64,000 nucleotides of DNA. It comes from Rikenellaceae bacterium. GTDB taxonomy: Bacteria; Bacteroidota; Bacteroidia; Bacteroidales; Rikenellaceae. Location: positions 1 to 64,000 of the forward strand of contig SUZJ01000006.1 of the NCBI GenBank assembly GCA_015059945.1, read 5' to 3'. This document shows positions 1-7,332 of this stretch, in pieces. The position numbers and the translations under genes are program-made. Each line of letters starts with the position of its first letter. Position 1 is the stretch's first letter. A model generated the notes under the pieces. That model was not told the DNA's origin. It saw only the letters and a list, made by a program, of their open reading frames with translations, and ran no database searches.

Positions 1-49
1 ACTTTGTGAAGTGGTATCTCTTTCTGCAAAGTAATCAGGGAAAGGCAAG

Positions 50-85
50 CAAAAAATAGGGCGAGAAATACTCCGTTTCTCGCCC
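50..85 (-). terminator. Rho-independent terminator, minus strand
   Basis: A perfect 10-bp stem (59-68 with 76-85, loop of 7) is followed on the minus strand by an A/T-rich run that reads as TATTTTTT. It lies about 180 bp beyond the stop of the helicase gene, so it may end that transcript. Confidence 0.6.
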
Positions 86-158
86 ATAATTTAGAATCTA
101 AAAAGCGCCACTTTGGGCATCATTACCCTTTTTTGTACTCTTAAATTATAGGGCGTGT

Positions 159-187
159 GGGGCTTTTAAGGCCCCTAATTTTTTTGT
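159..187 (+). terminator. Rho-independent terminator, plus strand
   Basis: The stem GGGGC/GCCCC (159-163 with 171-175) is followed by TAATTTTTTTT. It probably ends a plus-strand gene located left of the window; no coding region is visible in bases 1-267. Confidence 0.5.
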
Positions 188-220
188 CTAACGTCTAACG
201 TCGATAGACCTAAGTCTTTA
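186..220. repeat. Imperfect heptamer tandem repeat (GTCTAAC type)
   Basis: Five consecutive 7-base units: GTCTAAC, GTCTAAC, GTCGATA, GACCTAA, GTCTTTA. The same unit recurs between tilS and murB at 33091-33118. A second short heptamer run (AATTCTC type) follows at 257-273. Confidence 0.7.
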
Positions 221-267
221 AGGGCTTTATGGTAATTAGATAATTTTCAATTTTCCATTCTCAATTC

Positions 268-1728
268 TCAATTCCCCTGAAATTCCTCCTCGGGGGTGTA
301 GGTCGTGGGGTCGAAGAAGCTCTCGTCGAAGCCCACCAAGTAGACCTGCTCTGTGGCACGCGAAATGGCCGTATAGAGCCAGCGCAGAAACTCCTTGTTC
401 ATACGCTCCTCGCCAAACAATAGGCGGTCGATAAATACCGCACTCCACTGGCCACCCTGCGCCTTGTGGCACGTTACGGCGTAGGCAAACTTAATCTGCA
501 TAGCGTTGTAGTAGCTATCCTCGCGCACCTGGCGGTAGCGCTTGGCCTTGCCCTGCACATCGGCATACTCCTCGGCTTCGATGTTGAAGAAGAGCTCCTT
601 CTGCTGGTCGCGAGTGAGCGATGGGGTGTTCGACATAAGCGTGTCGAGCAGCACGTTGCACTCAATTTCGTAGTCGTCGTAGTCGGGGAAGCGCAGCGTG
701 GCCTCGGCAAAGCGAAATCCATACTGCTCCTTGAAACGACGTATGCGACGCAATTGGGCCACATCGCCATTGGCTATGAAGTCGACCTTGCTCTCCTCAT
801 CGCGCTCGGTGTAGTGATAGTTGTTCTTGACCACCATAACCATATCGCCCGAGTCGATCTCCTCCTCGGCATAGAGCACACGCGCACGAATACCGCCGTT
901 GAAGTGGGCTGCACGCTTGTTTGAGCGGGTAATGACTATCACCTCATCCTTGCCGTAGCGCGAGTAGCACTCTTCGAGCGTTTCGAGAAAACTGCGCCCA
1001 TTGAGCGACTTAAAGTCGGGGTAGCTCATATCAAACAGAGGGGTCTCCCAGATGCGGTTCTCGATCATACAGCGCACCATAGTGGCGTTGAACAATATGC
1101 CACTCTGCTCCTCCTGACGCACTACCTCGTCGAGGGTGTTGTAGCTCACAGGGCCGTAGATGGCGAGCTTTTGTGGGTCGAGGGCGGGTGAGATGTCGTG
1201 GCCTACGGGGGGCAGCTGGGCCGAGTCGCCCACAAACATTATGCGGCAACGCTGACCACTGCGTACATATTCAAACAGGTCGTCGAGCAACGAGCCCGAG
1301 CCAAACAGGCTGCCCTCCTCGGAGTAGTCGGCAATCATCGAGGCCTCGTCGATGATAAATACGGCATCCTTCTCTCGATTTTGGTTCAGGTCGAACTTCG
1401 ACTCGTACGAGGCCGAGGTGCGCTCGCGATAGATGCGCTTGTGTATGGTGTAGGCGCTGTGTCCTGGGGTATGCTGGGCGAGCACTTTGGCGGCGCGACC
1501 TGTGGGGGCGAGTAGTATGGGCTTGATTTTCAACTCGGTGAGGGTGGCCACACAAGCGGCAATGAGCGTAGTTTTGCCCGTTCCGGCATAGCCGTTCAGT
1601 ACAAAAATGCGCTCAAAGTCGTCGTCAGAAATCCAGTCGGCGAAAGATTCTATAATTTTTTTTTGCCCAAAAGTTGGAGTAAACGCAAATTTGGCGTAAA
1701 TTTGGGTCGCAATGTGCTCGTTAAGCAT
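268..1728 (-). CDS. RecD-like ATP-dependent DNA helicase
   Basis: Superfamily 1 DNA helicase of the RecD2/Dda type, likely acting in DNA repair or recombination. The 486-residue protein has Walker A GYAGTGKTT at 46-54, a Walker B block FIIDEAS near 124, the motif III block GDSAQLPPVG near 168, and a UvrD_C_2-type C-terminus with CHKAQGGQW and LYTAISRA. This length and layout are usual for the short RecD-like helicases of Bacteroidota; no separate RecB or RecC is seen. The ATG at 1728 is supported by a minus-strand promoter box just upstream (1757-1750). Its gene is divergent from the plus-strand cluster that follows. The exact cellular role is inferred from family only. Confidence 0.88.
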   Translation of the reverse strand: MLNEHIATQIYAKFAFTPTFGQKKIIESFADWISDDDFERIFVLNGYAGTGKTTLIAACVATLTELKIKPILLAPTGRAAKVLAQHTPGHSAYTIHKRIYRERTSASYESKFDLNQNREKDAVFIIDEASMIADYSEEGSLFGSGSLLDDLFEYVRSGQRCRIMFVGDSAQLPPVGHDISPALDPQKLAIYGPVSYNTLDEVVRQEEQSGILFNATMVRCMIENRIWETPLFDMSYPDFKSLNGRSFLETLEECYSRYGKDEVIVITRSNKRAAHFNGGIRARVLYAEEEIDSGDMVMVVKNNYHYTERDEESKVDFIANGDVAQLRRIRRFKEQYGFRFAEATLRFPDYDDYEIECNVLLDTLMSNTPSLTRDQQKELFFNIEAEEYADVQGKAKRYRQVREDSYYNAMQIKFAYAVTCHKAQGGQWSAVFIDRLLFGEERMNKEFLRWLYTAISRATEQVYLVGFDESFFDPTTYTPEEEFQGN

Positions 1729-1749
1729 AGTTGTTACATTTTTACGCTA

Positions 1750-1757
1750 CAAACTTA
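1750..1757 (-). promoter_or_regulatory. -7 promoter box of helicase gene
   Basis: Reads TAAGTTTG on the minus strand, matching the Bacteroidota consensus TAnnTTTG, and would give a leader of roughly 15-20 nt before the ATG at 1728. Confidence 0.5.
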
Positions 1758-1772
1758 ATATTAAAAATAGAA

Positions 1773-2420
1773 ATGAAAAAGACCCTTCTTCAAATCGTTC
1801 TTGCAATCGTAATGGTTGTGTTGGCCTATATGCTGTATGACAGCATTATGACCCCTGTACGTTTCGACAAAACTACCGAGGCTCGTAAAGCAGCAGTTAT
1901 CGAGCGTATTATCGACATCCGTTCGGCGCAGCGCGGCTACAAACAGGTCTATGGTACCTACACCGGCTCGTTCGACACCCTGATTAACTTTGTGCTCACC
2001 GCCGATATGGAGTTTGAGCGCCAGTTGGTATCGAATGACGACTCGGTTGGTCTGGCCCGCCTGAAAAAACTTCGCAAGAAAAATATCGAGAAATTTACCG
2101 TTAAGGCTATCGATACCGTATTTGGTGCCAAGAAACTCACCCCCGAGCAGATCCAGCAGTTGCGCTACATTCCCTACTCGGCAGTCGCTAATGGTGGCGA
2201 GCCCGTTGAGTTCATTATGGGTGCAGCAGAGGTAGAGGTTGGTAACGTGAAGGTGCCCGTATTCGAGGCTAAAGCTCCTTATAAAGCATTCCTTCTCGAC
2301 CTCAATGAGCAGTTGCTCATCAACCTGATTGACGAGCAGAAAAATGTGCTCCGTAACTACCCCGGTGTTAAGGTGGGTGATTTGACTCAGGCTACCAACG
2401 ATGCAGGTAACTGGGAGTAA
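1773..2420 (+). CDS. Membrane-anchored protein of unknown function
   Basis: I do not recognise this 215-residue protein. It starts MKKTLLQIVLAIVMVVLAYM, one N-terminal transmembrane helix (about residues 4-21) with no lipobox or clear cleavage site, followed by a charged, mostly soluble domain presumably in the periplasm. The ATG at 1773 is chosen over an in-frame TTG at 1731 because it begins directly with the membrane anchor. Its stop codon overlaps the start of the DUF3822 gene by 20 bp, so the two are probably co-transcribed and translationally coupled. A possible promoter box TAAATTTG lies at 1697-1704 inside the divergent helicase gene. Function unknown. Confidence 0.75.
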   Translation: MKKTLLQIVLAIVMVVLAYMLYDSIMTPVRFDKTTEARKAAVIERIIDIRSAQRGYKQVYGTYTGSFDTLINFVLTADMEFERQLVSNDDSVGLARLKKLRKKNIEKFTVKAIDTVFGAKKLTPEQIQQLRYIPYSAVANGGEPVEFIMGAAEVEVGNVKVPVFEAKAPYKAFLLDLNEQLLINLIDEQKNVLRNYPGVKVGDLTQATNDAGNWE

Positions 2421-3054
2421 TAACAGGCCTTACGTCTACAATGCAAAATTGTCCATTCGGCTTAGGCAGGATGGACAATTTTGCTCTTTGGATGAAGCCG
2501 AGGGGCAGACTATTGTGCCCGGGGCGACCATAGAGGTTGTGGTCGATGGGGCGGTGTGTGTGTCTTACCCACGTCGCGAAGAGGGACGCATCGACCTGAG
2601 GGCGCTGCTGAGCGATGCGGGAGTGCCCGTGGCTGAGGCCGATGGGGTGGTGACGGTGAGCAACGATGGCCCCGTAGCCTATGCCCTGTGTATCGAGGCC
2701 GAGCAGTATGGCCGCCTGGTGGGGCTAGCCGAGAGGAGTGGGGCAGAACTGCGCTTTACGACACCCCTGAGTGCGGTGGTGGCAAGGGCAGTGGTGGGTA
2801 GCCGCCACGACAAATGCGTTGTGCTGAGCCGCTCGAATGGAACCCTCTATGTTGCCTATACCGAGGGCCGACGACTGCTCTATGCCGAGGCATTGCCACT
2901 GACCGATAATGCCGATGAGGATATGCTCTATGTTATGGCGGTGCTCAATGGCGACTTTGACCTGCGCAGGGCCGATATTATAATAATAGGTATGGGGGCA
3001 AAGGAGCACTACAAGGTGCTGCGCCACTATTTCCGCCGCTGTAAGTGCGAGTAA
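2401..3054 (+). CDS. DUF3822 family protein
   Basis: A 217-residue protein that resembles the Bacteroidota-only family DUF3822, judged by overall character and by the position directly upstream of rsmD, where that family is normally found. It has no signal peptide or membrane segment. The ATG at 2401 lies inside the last codons of the preceding gene in another frame, which suggests translational coupling; there is no better internal ATG nearby. It is somewhat shorter than the family members I recall (about 250-270 residues). The biochemical role of DUF3822 is unknown. The family call rests on context as much as on sequence. Confidence 0.65.
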   Translation: MQVTGSNNRPYVYNAKLSIRLRQDGQFCSLDEAEGQTIVPGATIEVVVDGAVCVSYPRREEGRIDLRALLSDAGVPVAEADGVVTVSNDGPVAYALCIEAEQYGRLVGLAERSGAELRFTTPLSAVVARAVVGSRHDKCVVLSRSNGTLYVAYTEGRRLLYAEALPLTDNADEDMLYVMAVLNGDFDLRRADIIIIGMGAKEHYKVLRHYFRRCKCE

Positions 3055-3087
3055 ATTGACCAACAACACAACAAGACCAAAAAATAG

Positions 3088-3624
3088 ATGCGAATTGTAA
3101 GCGGAAAATATAGGGGTAGGGTGATTACCCCACCACGCAACCTGAGGGCCCGCCCCACGACCGATTTTGCCAAAGAGAACCTGTTTAATGTGCTGGGCAA
3201 TCTGGTCGATTTTGAGGATATAGACGTGCTTGACCTGTTTTCGGGTACGGGCTCTATCAGCTACGAGTTTTGCTCGCGTGGGGCCAAGAGCGTTACGAGC
3301 GTAGAGGTTAATTCGGTGCACCACGCCTTTATCCGCAAGATGGCGAAGGAACTGGGCTTTGCGACTCTGTATGCCACCCACGCCAATGTATTTCTGTATT
3401 TGAAGAGCTGCTCTAAGCAGTTTGATGTGATTTTCTCGGATGCTCCGTACGATTTGGAGGGTAGCGAGGAGGTCATAGAGCTGGTGCTGGGGCGCGATTT
3501 GCTCAGAGAGGACGGTTTTTTGGTTTTTGAGCACTCGAAAGATAAAGATTTTTCTGAGCACCCTAATTTTTGGCAATCAAGAAGTTACGGTAGTGTTCAG
3601 TTTAGCTTCTTCAAAAAAGTTTAA
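3088..3624 (+). CDS. rsmD: 16S rRNA (guanine966-N2)-methyltransferase RsmD
   Basis: A 178-residue class I SAM-dependent methyltransferase that modifies 16S rRNA G966. The N-terminus MRIVSGKYRGRVITPP is typical of RsmD, followed by the SAM-binding motif DLFSGTGSISYEF (about residues 50-62) and the catalytic block SDAPYDL (DPPY-type, here DAPY) near residue 117. Length is normal for the family. It follows the DUF3822 gene by 33 bp, so it is probably the last gene of that operon. The first P of the usual DPPY motif is A here (DAPY), a variant that keeps the second P and the Y. Confidence 0.9.
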   Translation: MRIVSGKYRGRVITPPRNLRARPTTDFAKENLFNVLGNLVDFEDIDVLDLFSGTGSISYEFCSRGAKSVTSVEVNSVHHAFIRKMAKELGFATLYATHANVFLYLKSCSKQFDVIFSDAPYDLEGSEEVIELVLGRDLLREDGFLVFEHSKDKDFSEHPNFWQSRSYGSVQFSFFKKV

Positions 3625-3664
3625 TTTTTTTTGCGAAAATGCTTGCGGAATCAAAAATTAGTGC

Positions 3665-3672
3665 TACTTTTG
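3665..3672 (+). promoter_or_regulatory. -7 promoter box of tRNA-Asp
   Basis: TACTTTTG, 20 nt upstream of the tRNA 5' end, with a TTG-containing -33 region near 3645. Confidence 0.7.
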
Positions 3673-3691
3673 TACCGCAATCGAAAAGCAC

Positions 3692-3765
3692 GGTGTGGTA
3701 GTTCAGCTGGTTAGAATGCCTGCCTGTCACGCAGGAGGTCGCGAGTTCGAGTCTCGTCCATACCG
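3692..3765 (+). tRNA. tRNA-Asp (GTC)
   Basis: A 74-nt cloverleaf. The 7-bp acceptor GGTGTGG pairs with CCATACC (one G-U pair). The anticodon stem CCTGC/GCAGG encloses the loop CTGTCAC, giving anticodon GTC. The T-arm contains GTTCGAG. CCA is not encoded. A promoter box lies 20 nt upstream and a terminator hairpin follows directly. Confidence 0.95.
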
Positions 3766-3772
3766 CAAAACA

Positions 3773-3806
3773 AAAACGGATACCGAAAGGTATCCGTTTT
3801 GTTTTT
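3773..3806 (+). terminator. Terminator of tRNA-Asp
   Basis: Stem AAAACGGATACC/GGTATCCGTTTT with a GAAA loop, then GTTTTT. A second identical copy is at 3933-3966. Confidence 0.9.
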
Positions 3807-3932
3807 ATGTATAGTATTGGTGTCGAACTCGCGACCGACAAAGCCTCCCCTATCAAGGGGAGGTTTGGAGGGGTTGTAAAAAATGAGCGCCACGCAATGC
3901 GTGGGTTCGAGTCTCGTCCATACCGCAAAACA

Positions 3933-3966
3933 AAAACGGATACCGAAAGGTATCCGTTTTGTTTTT
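3933..3966 (+). terminator. Duplicated terminator copy
   Basis: Exact copy of the tRNA-Asp terminator, carried by the 160-bp-period duplication; no complete gene precedes it. Confidence 0.85.
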
Positions 3967-4103
3967 ATGTATAGTATTGGTGTCGAACTCGCGACCGACA
4001 AAGCCTCCCCTATCAAGGGGAGGGGTTTAAGGTCATTAAGGGCTTTAAGGACCTTAGGACCCTTAAAAACATTTTGTCCCTTTCGGTCGGCCGAAATTTG
4101 TTG

Positions 4104-4111
4104 TACCTTTG
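4104..4111 (+). promoter_or_regulatory. -7 promoter box of GNAT gene
   Basis: TACCTTTG with a TTTG about 8-10 bp upstream overlapping the -33 side weakly; it places transcription start near 4115 and so favours the ATG at 4139 over the upstream TTG at 4109. Confidence 0.6.
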
Positions 4112-4138
4112 TGGCAGAACAACGAGATTTGTGATACT

Positions 4139-4582
4139 ATGCAGCCGATGAGTTTTGAGATATTGCGCCTTACGGAGGCTACCGAGGATGTTGCCCGACA
4201 GCTCGATGCACTGTTTTGCCACCTGACATCTGTACCTCGCCCCGAGCTTACGGCCGAGCGCCTGCGAGATATTGTGGCACAGCCCGATGCAGCGTTGTTT
4301 GTGGCCATTGCCGAGGGCCAGGTGGTGGGTAGCCTGACCATCTGCCACAACCTGTTGCCTGTGGGCGAGAAGTGGTGGATTGAGGATGTGGTTACGCTCC
4401 CTGCTGTCAGGGGCAAGGGAGTGGGGCGTGCGCTCGTGGAGAGGGGTGTGGCCTATGCGGCCGAGATCGCTCCAGGTGTGCCCATATACCTAACCTCAAA
4501 CCCAGCCCGCACCGCTGCCCGCGAGCTCTACCGCTCGGTCGGCTTCGAGGAATACCAGACGGGAGTGTTTAGGCTTAAATAG
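4139..4582 (+). CDS. GNAT family N-acetyltransferase
   Basis: A 147-residue acetyl-CoA-dependent N-acetyltransferase with unknown acceptor. The GNAT fold signature is clear: the beta-4 strand EDVVTLPAVRG leads into the acetyl-CoA pyrophosphate-binding loop RGKGVGRALV (about residues 93-102), and the C-terminal part has YLTSNPARTAARELYRSVGF, the usual alpha-4/beta-6 region. The gene stands alone with its own promoter. A later ATG at 4148 is an alternative start. It has no signal peptide, so it acts in the cytoplasm. The substrate cannot be read from sequence. Confidence 0.88.
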   Translation: MQPMSFEILRLTEATEDVARQLDALFCHLTSVPRPELTAERLRDIVAQPDAALFVAIAEGQVVGSLTICHNLLPVGEKWWIEDVVTLPAVRGKGVGRALVERGVAYAAEIAPGVPIYLTSNPARTAARELYRSVGFEEYQTGVFRLK

Positions 4583-4609
4583 TTGTCAGCAATAAGTAAT
4601 CAGTTTTTA

Positions 4610-4668
4610 CAGACCTCTCCGTCGCTTTGCGCCACCTCTCCTAACTTAGGAGAGGAGTAGTCGTGGGC
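4610..4668. repeat. REP-like palindromic element, copy 1
   Basis: Contains CTCCGTCGCTTTGCGCCACC followed by the perfect palindrome CCTCTCCTAACTTAGGAGAGG. The same element in reverse orientation is at 21588-21646 and, interrupted by an insertion, at 22360-22655. The gap 4583-4920 holds this element, then low-value sequence and the promoter of the next gene. Confidence 0.85.
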
Positions 4669-4867
4669 CTACAATTGATGGTGGTTGATATCCGCTCCAC
4701 CGACACGCCTCCATCATCACTTCTCCCTCATTGTCGCGGGTATCTTTTTTAATACCCGGGCTCTGGGGGGGGTATTTCGAGGAAAATTTTTAGGTAACAA
4801 AGTTACCTAACTGCTGATGCGGTGAAAAATAATGTAAATTTTATTTGTCGTTTTGTAAAGTATGTTT

Positions 4868-4875
4868 TACATTTG
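4868..4875 (+). promoter_or_regulatory. -7 promoter box of membrane protein/HTH pair
   Basis: TACATTTG with a TTTG around 4843-4846 at the expected -33 distance; the ATG at 4921 lies about 40 nt downstream. Confidence 0.65.
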
Positions 4876-4920
4876 TGCTGTAATCGATTGCATTTTTACA
4901 CTAACGAAAACAGAACGCTT

Positions 4921-5382
4921 ATGAAAACATTACTTTTTCCACACCGCTTTCAGAAGGTAGGGTGGGTGATTCTTTCGATTGCACTGCTTGTCGATGTCTA
5001 TGTGATGATTGGCTGGTGGGGCAATGGCAACATTATGGAGTTTTTTACGATTTCGGGCGATGTTACCCCCTCGGCAGTGGTGTCGCTCTATGGCGGATAC
5101 GTCATCAACAACATCGCCATTATTAGTACTATTGTGGGTGCCCTGCTGGTGACCTGCTCGCGCGAGAAGGTCGAGGATGAGATGATTACGGCCATCAGGC
5201 ACAACTCGTTGCTGGTTGCGCTATATGTCAATTATGGATTGCTGATTATTGCAGCCTTGGTGTTCTACGACCTCGATTTCTTGACCGTAATGATTTATGG
5301 AATGTTCTCCATATTGTTGATTTTTCTTGTTGTTTTTCGCTACAAATTGTGGCAGGCAAGGAAAGGGGGCGCAGATGAATAA
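4921..5382 (+). CDS. Four-helix membrane protein paired with HTH regulator
   Basis: A 153-residue integral membrane protein of unknown function. Four hydrophobic segments are visible: around residues 14-32 (GWVILSIALLVDVYVMIGWW), 52-78, 92-113 and 117-140. An in-frame GTG at 4822 would add 33 residues but lies upstream of the promoter box, so the ATG at 4921 is preferred. Its 3' end overlaps the next gene, an XRE-type regulator, by 8 bp, so the two are translated together. Membrane-protein plus small Cro-like regulator pairs are common in bacteria; the regulator often controls the pair. No enzymatic motif is seen. Confidence 0.8.
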   Translation: MKTLLFPHRFQKVGWVILSIALLVDVYVMIGWWGNGNIMEFFTISGDVTPSAVVSLYGGYVINNIAIISTIVGALLVTCSREKVEDEMITAIRHNSLLVALYVNYGLLIIAALVFYDLDFLTVMIYGMFSILLIFLVVFRYKLWQARKGGADE

Positions 5383-5575
5383 CAAGATTCGTATAGCTCG
5401 TGCCGAGGTGCGAATGACTCAGCAGCAGTTGGCCGAGGCAGCAGGGGTTAGTCGTCAGACTATAAACGCTATCGAGAGTGGCAAGTTTGTCCCCTCGACG
5501 GTGTTGGCCCTCAAAATGGCCCGCATATTTGGCAAGTCGGTCGAGGAGATTTTCTCGCTCGACGAGGAGGATTAG
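5375..5575 (+). CDS. Small XRE/Cro-like HTH transcriptional regulator
   Basis: A 66-residue protein that is essentially a single HTH_3 domain. The helix-turn-helix reads TQQQLAEAAGVSRQTINAIE (about residues 13-32), followed by GKFVPSTVLALKMARIFGKSVEEIF, the typical YozG/Cro-like C-terminal half. It starts inside the end of the membrane protein gene (8-bp overlap), which implies coupled translation. It probably binds its own operon promoter. The ATG at 5375 gives the canonical start for this family; an upstream extension in frame has no family resemblance. Confidence 0.92.
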   Translation: MNNKIRIARAEVRMTQQQLAEAAGVSRQTINAIESGKFVPSTVLALKMARIFGKSVEEIFSLDEED

Positions 5576-5620
5576 TTGCCCAGTTGTGGCCCAAAGTTAG
5601 AGTGGCCGCATATCAGACAA

Positions 5621-5661
5621 CAAGCGGTTGCCCTACACTCTTTTGGTGGGGCAACCGCTTG
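5621..5661. terminator. Bidirectional terminator between HTH gene and decarboxylase
   Basis: A perfect 13-bp stem CAAGCGGTTGCCC/GGGCAACCGCTTG with a 15-nt loop, between two converging genes. The U-tracts are weak on both sides. Confidence 0.6.
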
Positions 5662-5682
5662 CTTATTACATAATAGGTACTT

Positions 5683-7077
5683 TTAGTAACCCAGGATTCG
5701 CATCATCGAGCGGTAGCTCTGCTCCTTGGCAAATAGTCGGGTGTAGTACTCGCCAGTCTCTTTGTCGATGTCGATGAGGATGTGTTTGGGGGCAGGAGTG
5801 AGGCAGTGCTGTATGCCGCCAAAGCCACCCACCGACTCTTGGTAAGCGCCCGTGTGGAAGAAGCCTACATAGAGGGGCTCGTTCTCGTCAATCTTGGGCA
5901 GAAAGACAGCGTTGGAGTGCGACTCGCCACTGTAGAAGTCCTCGCTATCGCAGGTCAGGCCGCCCAGGAATACGCGCTGGTACTCCTTGTCCCAGTGGTT
6001 GATAGCCAGCAGTGGATAGCGCTGGTCGATACCCCAAATGTCGGGCAGGGTAGTCATAAACGAGCTGTCGATCATATACCACCTCTCGCGGTCGTTCTGC
6101 TGCTTCTGGTTGAGCACCGAGAAGAGGGTTGCACCACTCTCGCCAACGGTAAATGAGCCAAACTCGGTGAAGATGTTGGGCTCCTCTACGCCGTTCAGAT
6201 TACAGTTGCTCTTGATTTGTGCGACAATCTCTTCGGCCATATACTCGTAGTCGTAATCGAAGTTAAGTGAGTTCTTGATTGGAAATCCACCTCCGATATT
6301 TAGGCTGTCGAGCTCTGGACAAATCTTCTTCAATTCGCAATAAACCTGTATACATTTGTTCAACTCGTTCCAGTAGTATGCTGTATCCTTCATACCGGTA
6401 TTGATGAAGAAGTGGAGCATCTTGAGTTTGAGTTTTTTGTTGGGCTTGATGCGTTTTTTGTAGAACTCGATGATGTCGTTGTAGCGAATACCGAGCCTCG
6501 AAGTGTAGAAGTCAAACTTGGGTTCCTCCTCGGCTGCAATGCGTATGCCCAGCTTGCAGGGCTTTTCGAGTACGGCCTCCAACTGGTCTAACTCCTCTTT
6601 GTTGTCGAGTACGGGAATGGTGTTCTCGAAGCCGTTGTTAATCAGTCCGGCAATGTTCTCGACATAGAGCTGACGCTTGAAACCATTGCAAACCACATAC
6701 ATATCCTTATTTATAAGGCCCTGTTCGTAGAGTGCGTTGATGATGTAGATGTCGTATGCCGACGATGTTTCGAGATAGATGTCGTTCTTCAGAGCCTCCT
6801 CCAATACGAACGAGAAGTGCGAACTCTTGGTGCAGTAGCAATAGTTGTACGAGCCCTTGTAGTCTACCTTTGCCATTGCCACATTGAAGAGCCTTTTGGC
6901 CCTCTGGATTTGCGACGAAATCTTGGGCAGGTAGGTAATTTTCAGTGGGGTACCATACTGCTTGATGATATCCATCAGGGGCACATCGTGAAAGTGCAGT
7001 TCGTTGTCTTCGACCGAAAATTCGGCCTGTGGCCAGTCGTAAGTTTGTTCGATTAGGTCGGTGTACTTGTTCTTCAT
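5683..7077 (-). CDS. speA: Arginine decarboxylase (fold III PLP enzyme, short type)
   Basis: A 464-residue PLP-dependent decarboxylase of the alanine-racemase (fold III) group, as used by Bacteroidota to turn arginine into agmatine. The PLP lysine is probably K84 (CTKSSHF); a glycine-rich phosphate-binding loop LNIGGGFPI is near residue 275; a catalytic cysteine block GLTCDSEDFYSG is in the C-terminal part, and the end has GAYQESVGGFGGIQHC. It is shorter than E. coli SpeA (about 650 residues), which is normal for this family. With carboxyspermidine dehydrogenase and decarboxylase at 16.7-21.5 kb it completes much of an alternative spermidine route. Substrate (arginine rather than ornithine or diaminopimelate) is inferred from family. 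Confidence 0.85.
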   Translation of the reverse strand: MKNKYTDLIEQTYDWPQAEFSVEDNELHFHDVPLMDIIKQYGTPLKITYLPKISSQIQRAKRLFNVAMAKVDYKGSYNYCYCTKSSHFSFVLEEALKNDIYLETSSAYDIYIINALYEQGLINKDMYVVCNGFKRQLYVENIAGLINNGFENTIPVLDNKEELDQLEAVLEKPCKLGIRIAAEEEPKFDFYTSRLGIRYNDIIEFYKKRIKPNKKLKLKMLHFFINTGMKDTAYYWNELNKCIQVYCELKKICPELDSLNIGGGFPIKNSLNFDYDYEYMAEEIVAQIKSNCNLNGVEEPNIFTEFGSFTVGESGATLFSVLNQKQQNDRERWYMIDSSFMTTLPDIWGIDQRYPLLAINHWDKEYQRVFLGGLTCDSEDFYSGESHSNAVFLPKIDENEPLYVGFFHTGAYQESVGGFGGIQHCLTPAPKHILIDIDKETGEYYTRLFAKEQSYRSMMRILGY

Positions 7078-7134
7078 TTCGACAAAAAGTTAAATAAAAA
7101 ACCAAACGGGCTCGGCTACTTTGACCATAAAAAT

Positions 7135-7142
7135 CAAAAGTA
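7135..7142 (-). promoter_or_regulatory. -7 promoter box of arginine decarboxylase
   Basis: Reads TACTTTTG on the minus strand, 57 nt before the ATG at 7077. Confidence 0.6.
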
Positions 7143-7274
7143 ATCGACTTACTTTCCCAAAAATTTTATAATGCAAAGCAAATAATTTTTTCGCATACTA
7201 CCAACACATATACCAAAAAACATCCGATTTGGCAGAAAAACTGACTTTTTGTCAGTTATTTCATAAATAATTAG

Positions 7275-7305
7275 TACCTTTGGAAATCATTTTTGACTAC
7301 TTTTG
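7275..7305 (+). promoter_or_regulatory. Two overlapping candidate -7 boxes upstream of HU-CCDC81 gene
   Basis: TACCTTTG at 7275-7282 and TACTTTTG at 7298-7305. The TTTG of the first could serve as the -33 region of the second. Either gives a short leader before the ATG at 7333. Confidence 0.55.
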
Positions 7306-7332
7306 CGTTATAACTATAAAAACAATACAGAT

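Larger units (their letters stand above)
3745..4023. repeat. 160-bp-period duplication of tRNA-Asp 3' end and terminator
   Basis: The 119 bp at 3745-3863 recur without any difference at 3905-4023 (offset 160), separated by 41 bp. Each copy holds the last 21 bases of tRNA-Asp, the terminator hairpin, an inverted piece of the tRNA T-arm (GTCGAACTCGCGACC) and a palindrome CCTCCCCTATCAAGGGGAGG. The second copy lacks the rest of the tRNA, so it is a 3' remnant and not a gene. This fills most of the gap between tRNA-Asp and the GNAT gene. Confidence 0.9.

Noticed and set aside
1731-1772. TTG start 14 codons upstream for the membrane-anchored protein at 1773
   Set aside because: The extra residues do not fit a membrane anchor, and the ATG at 1773 begins directly with MKK and a hydrophobic helix.
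3844-3874. CCTCCCCTATCAAGGGGAGG palindrome as a terminator
   Set aside because: It has no U-tract and is present in both duplication copies and in related form elsewhere, so it fits a dispersed repeat better.
3611-4134. Small frames on both strands around tRNA-Asp
   Set aside because: They run through the tRNA, terminators and the 119-bp duplication; the sequences repeat because the DNA does.
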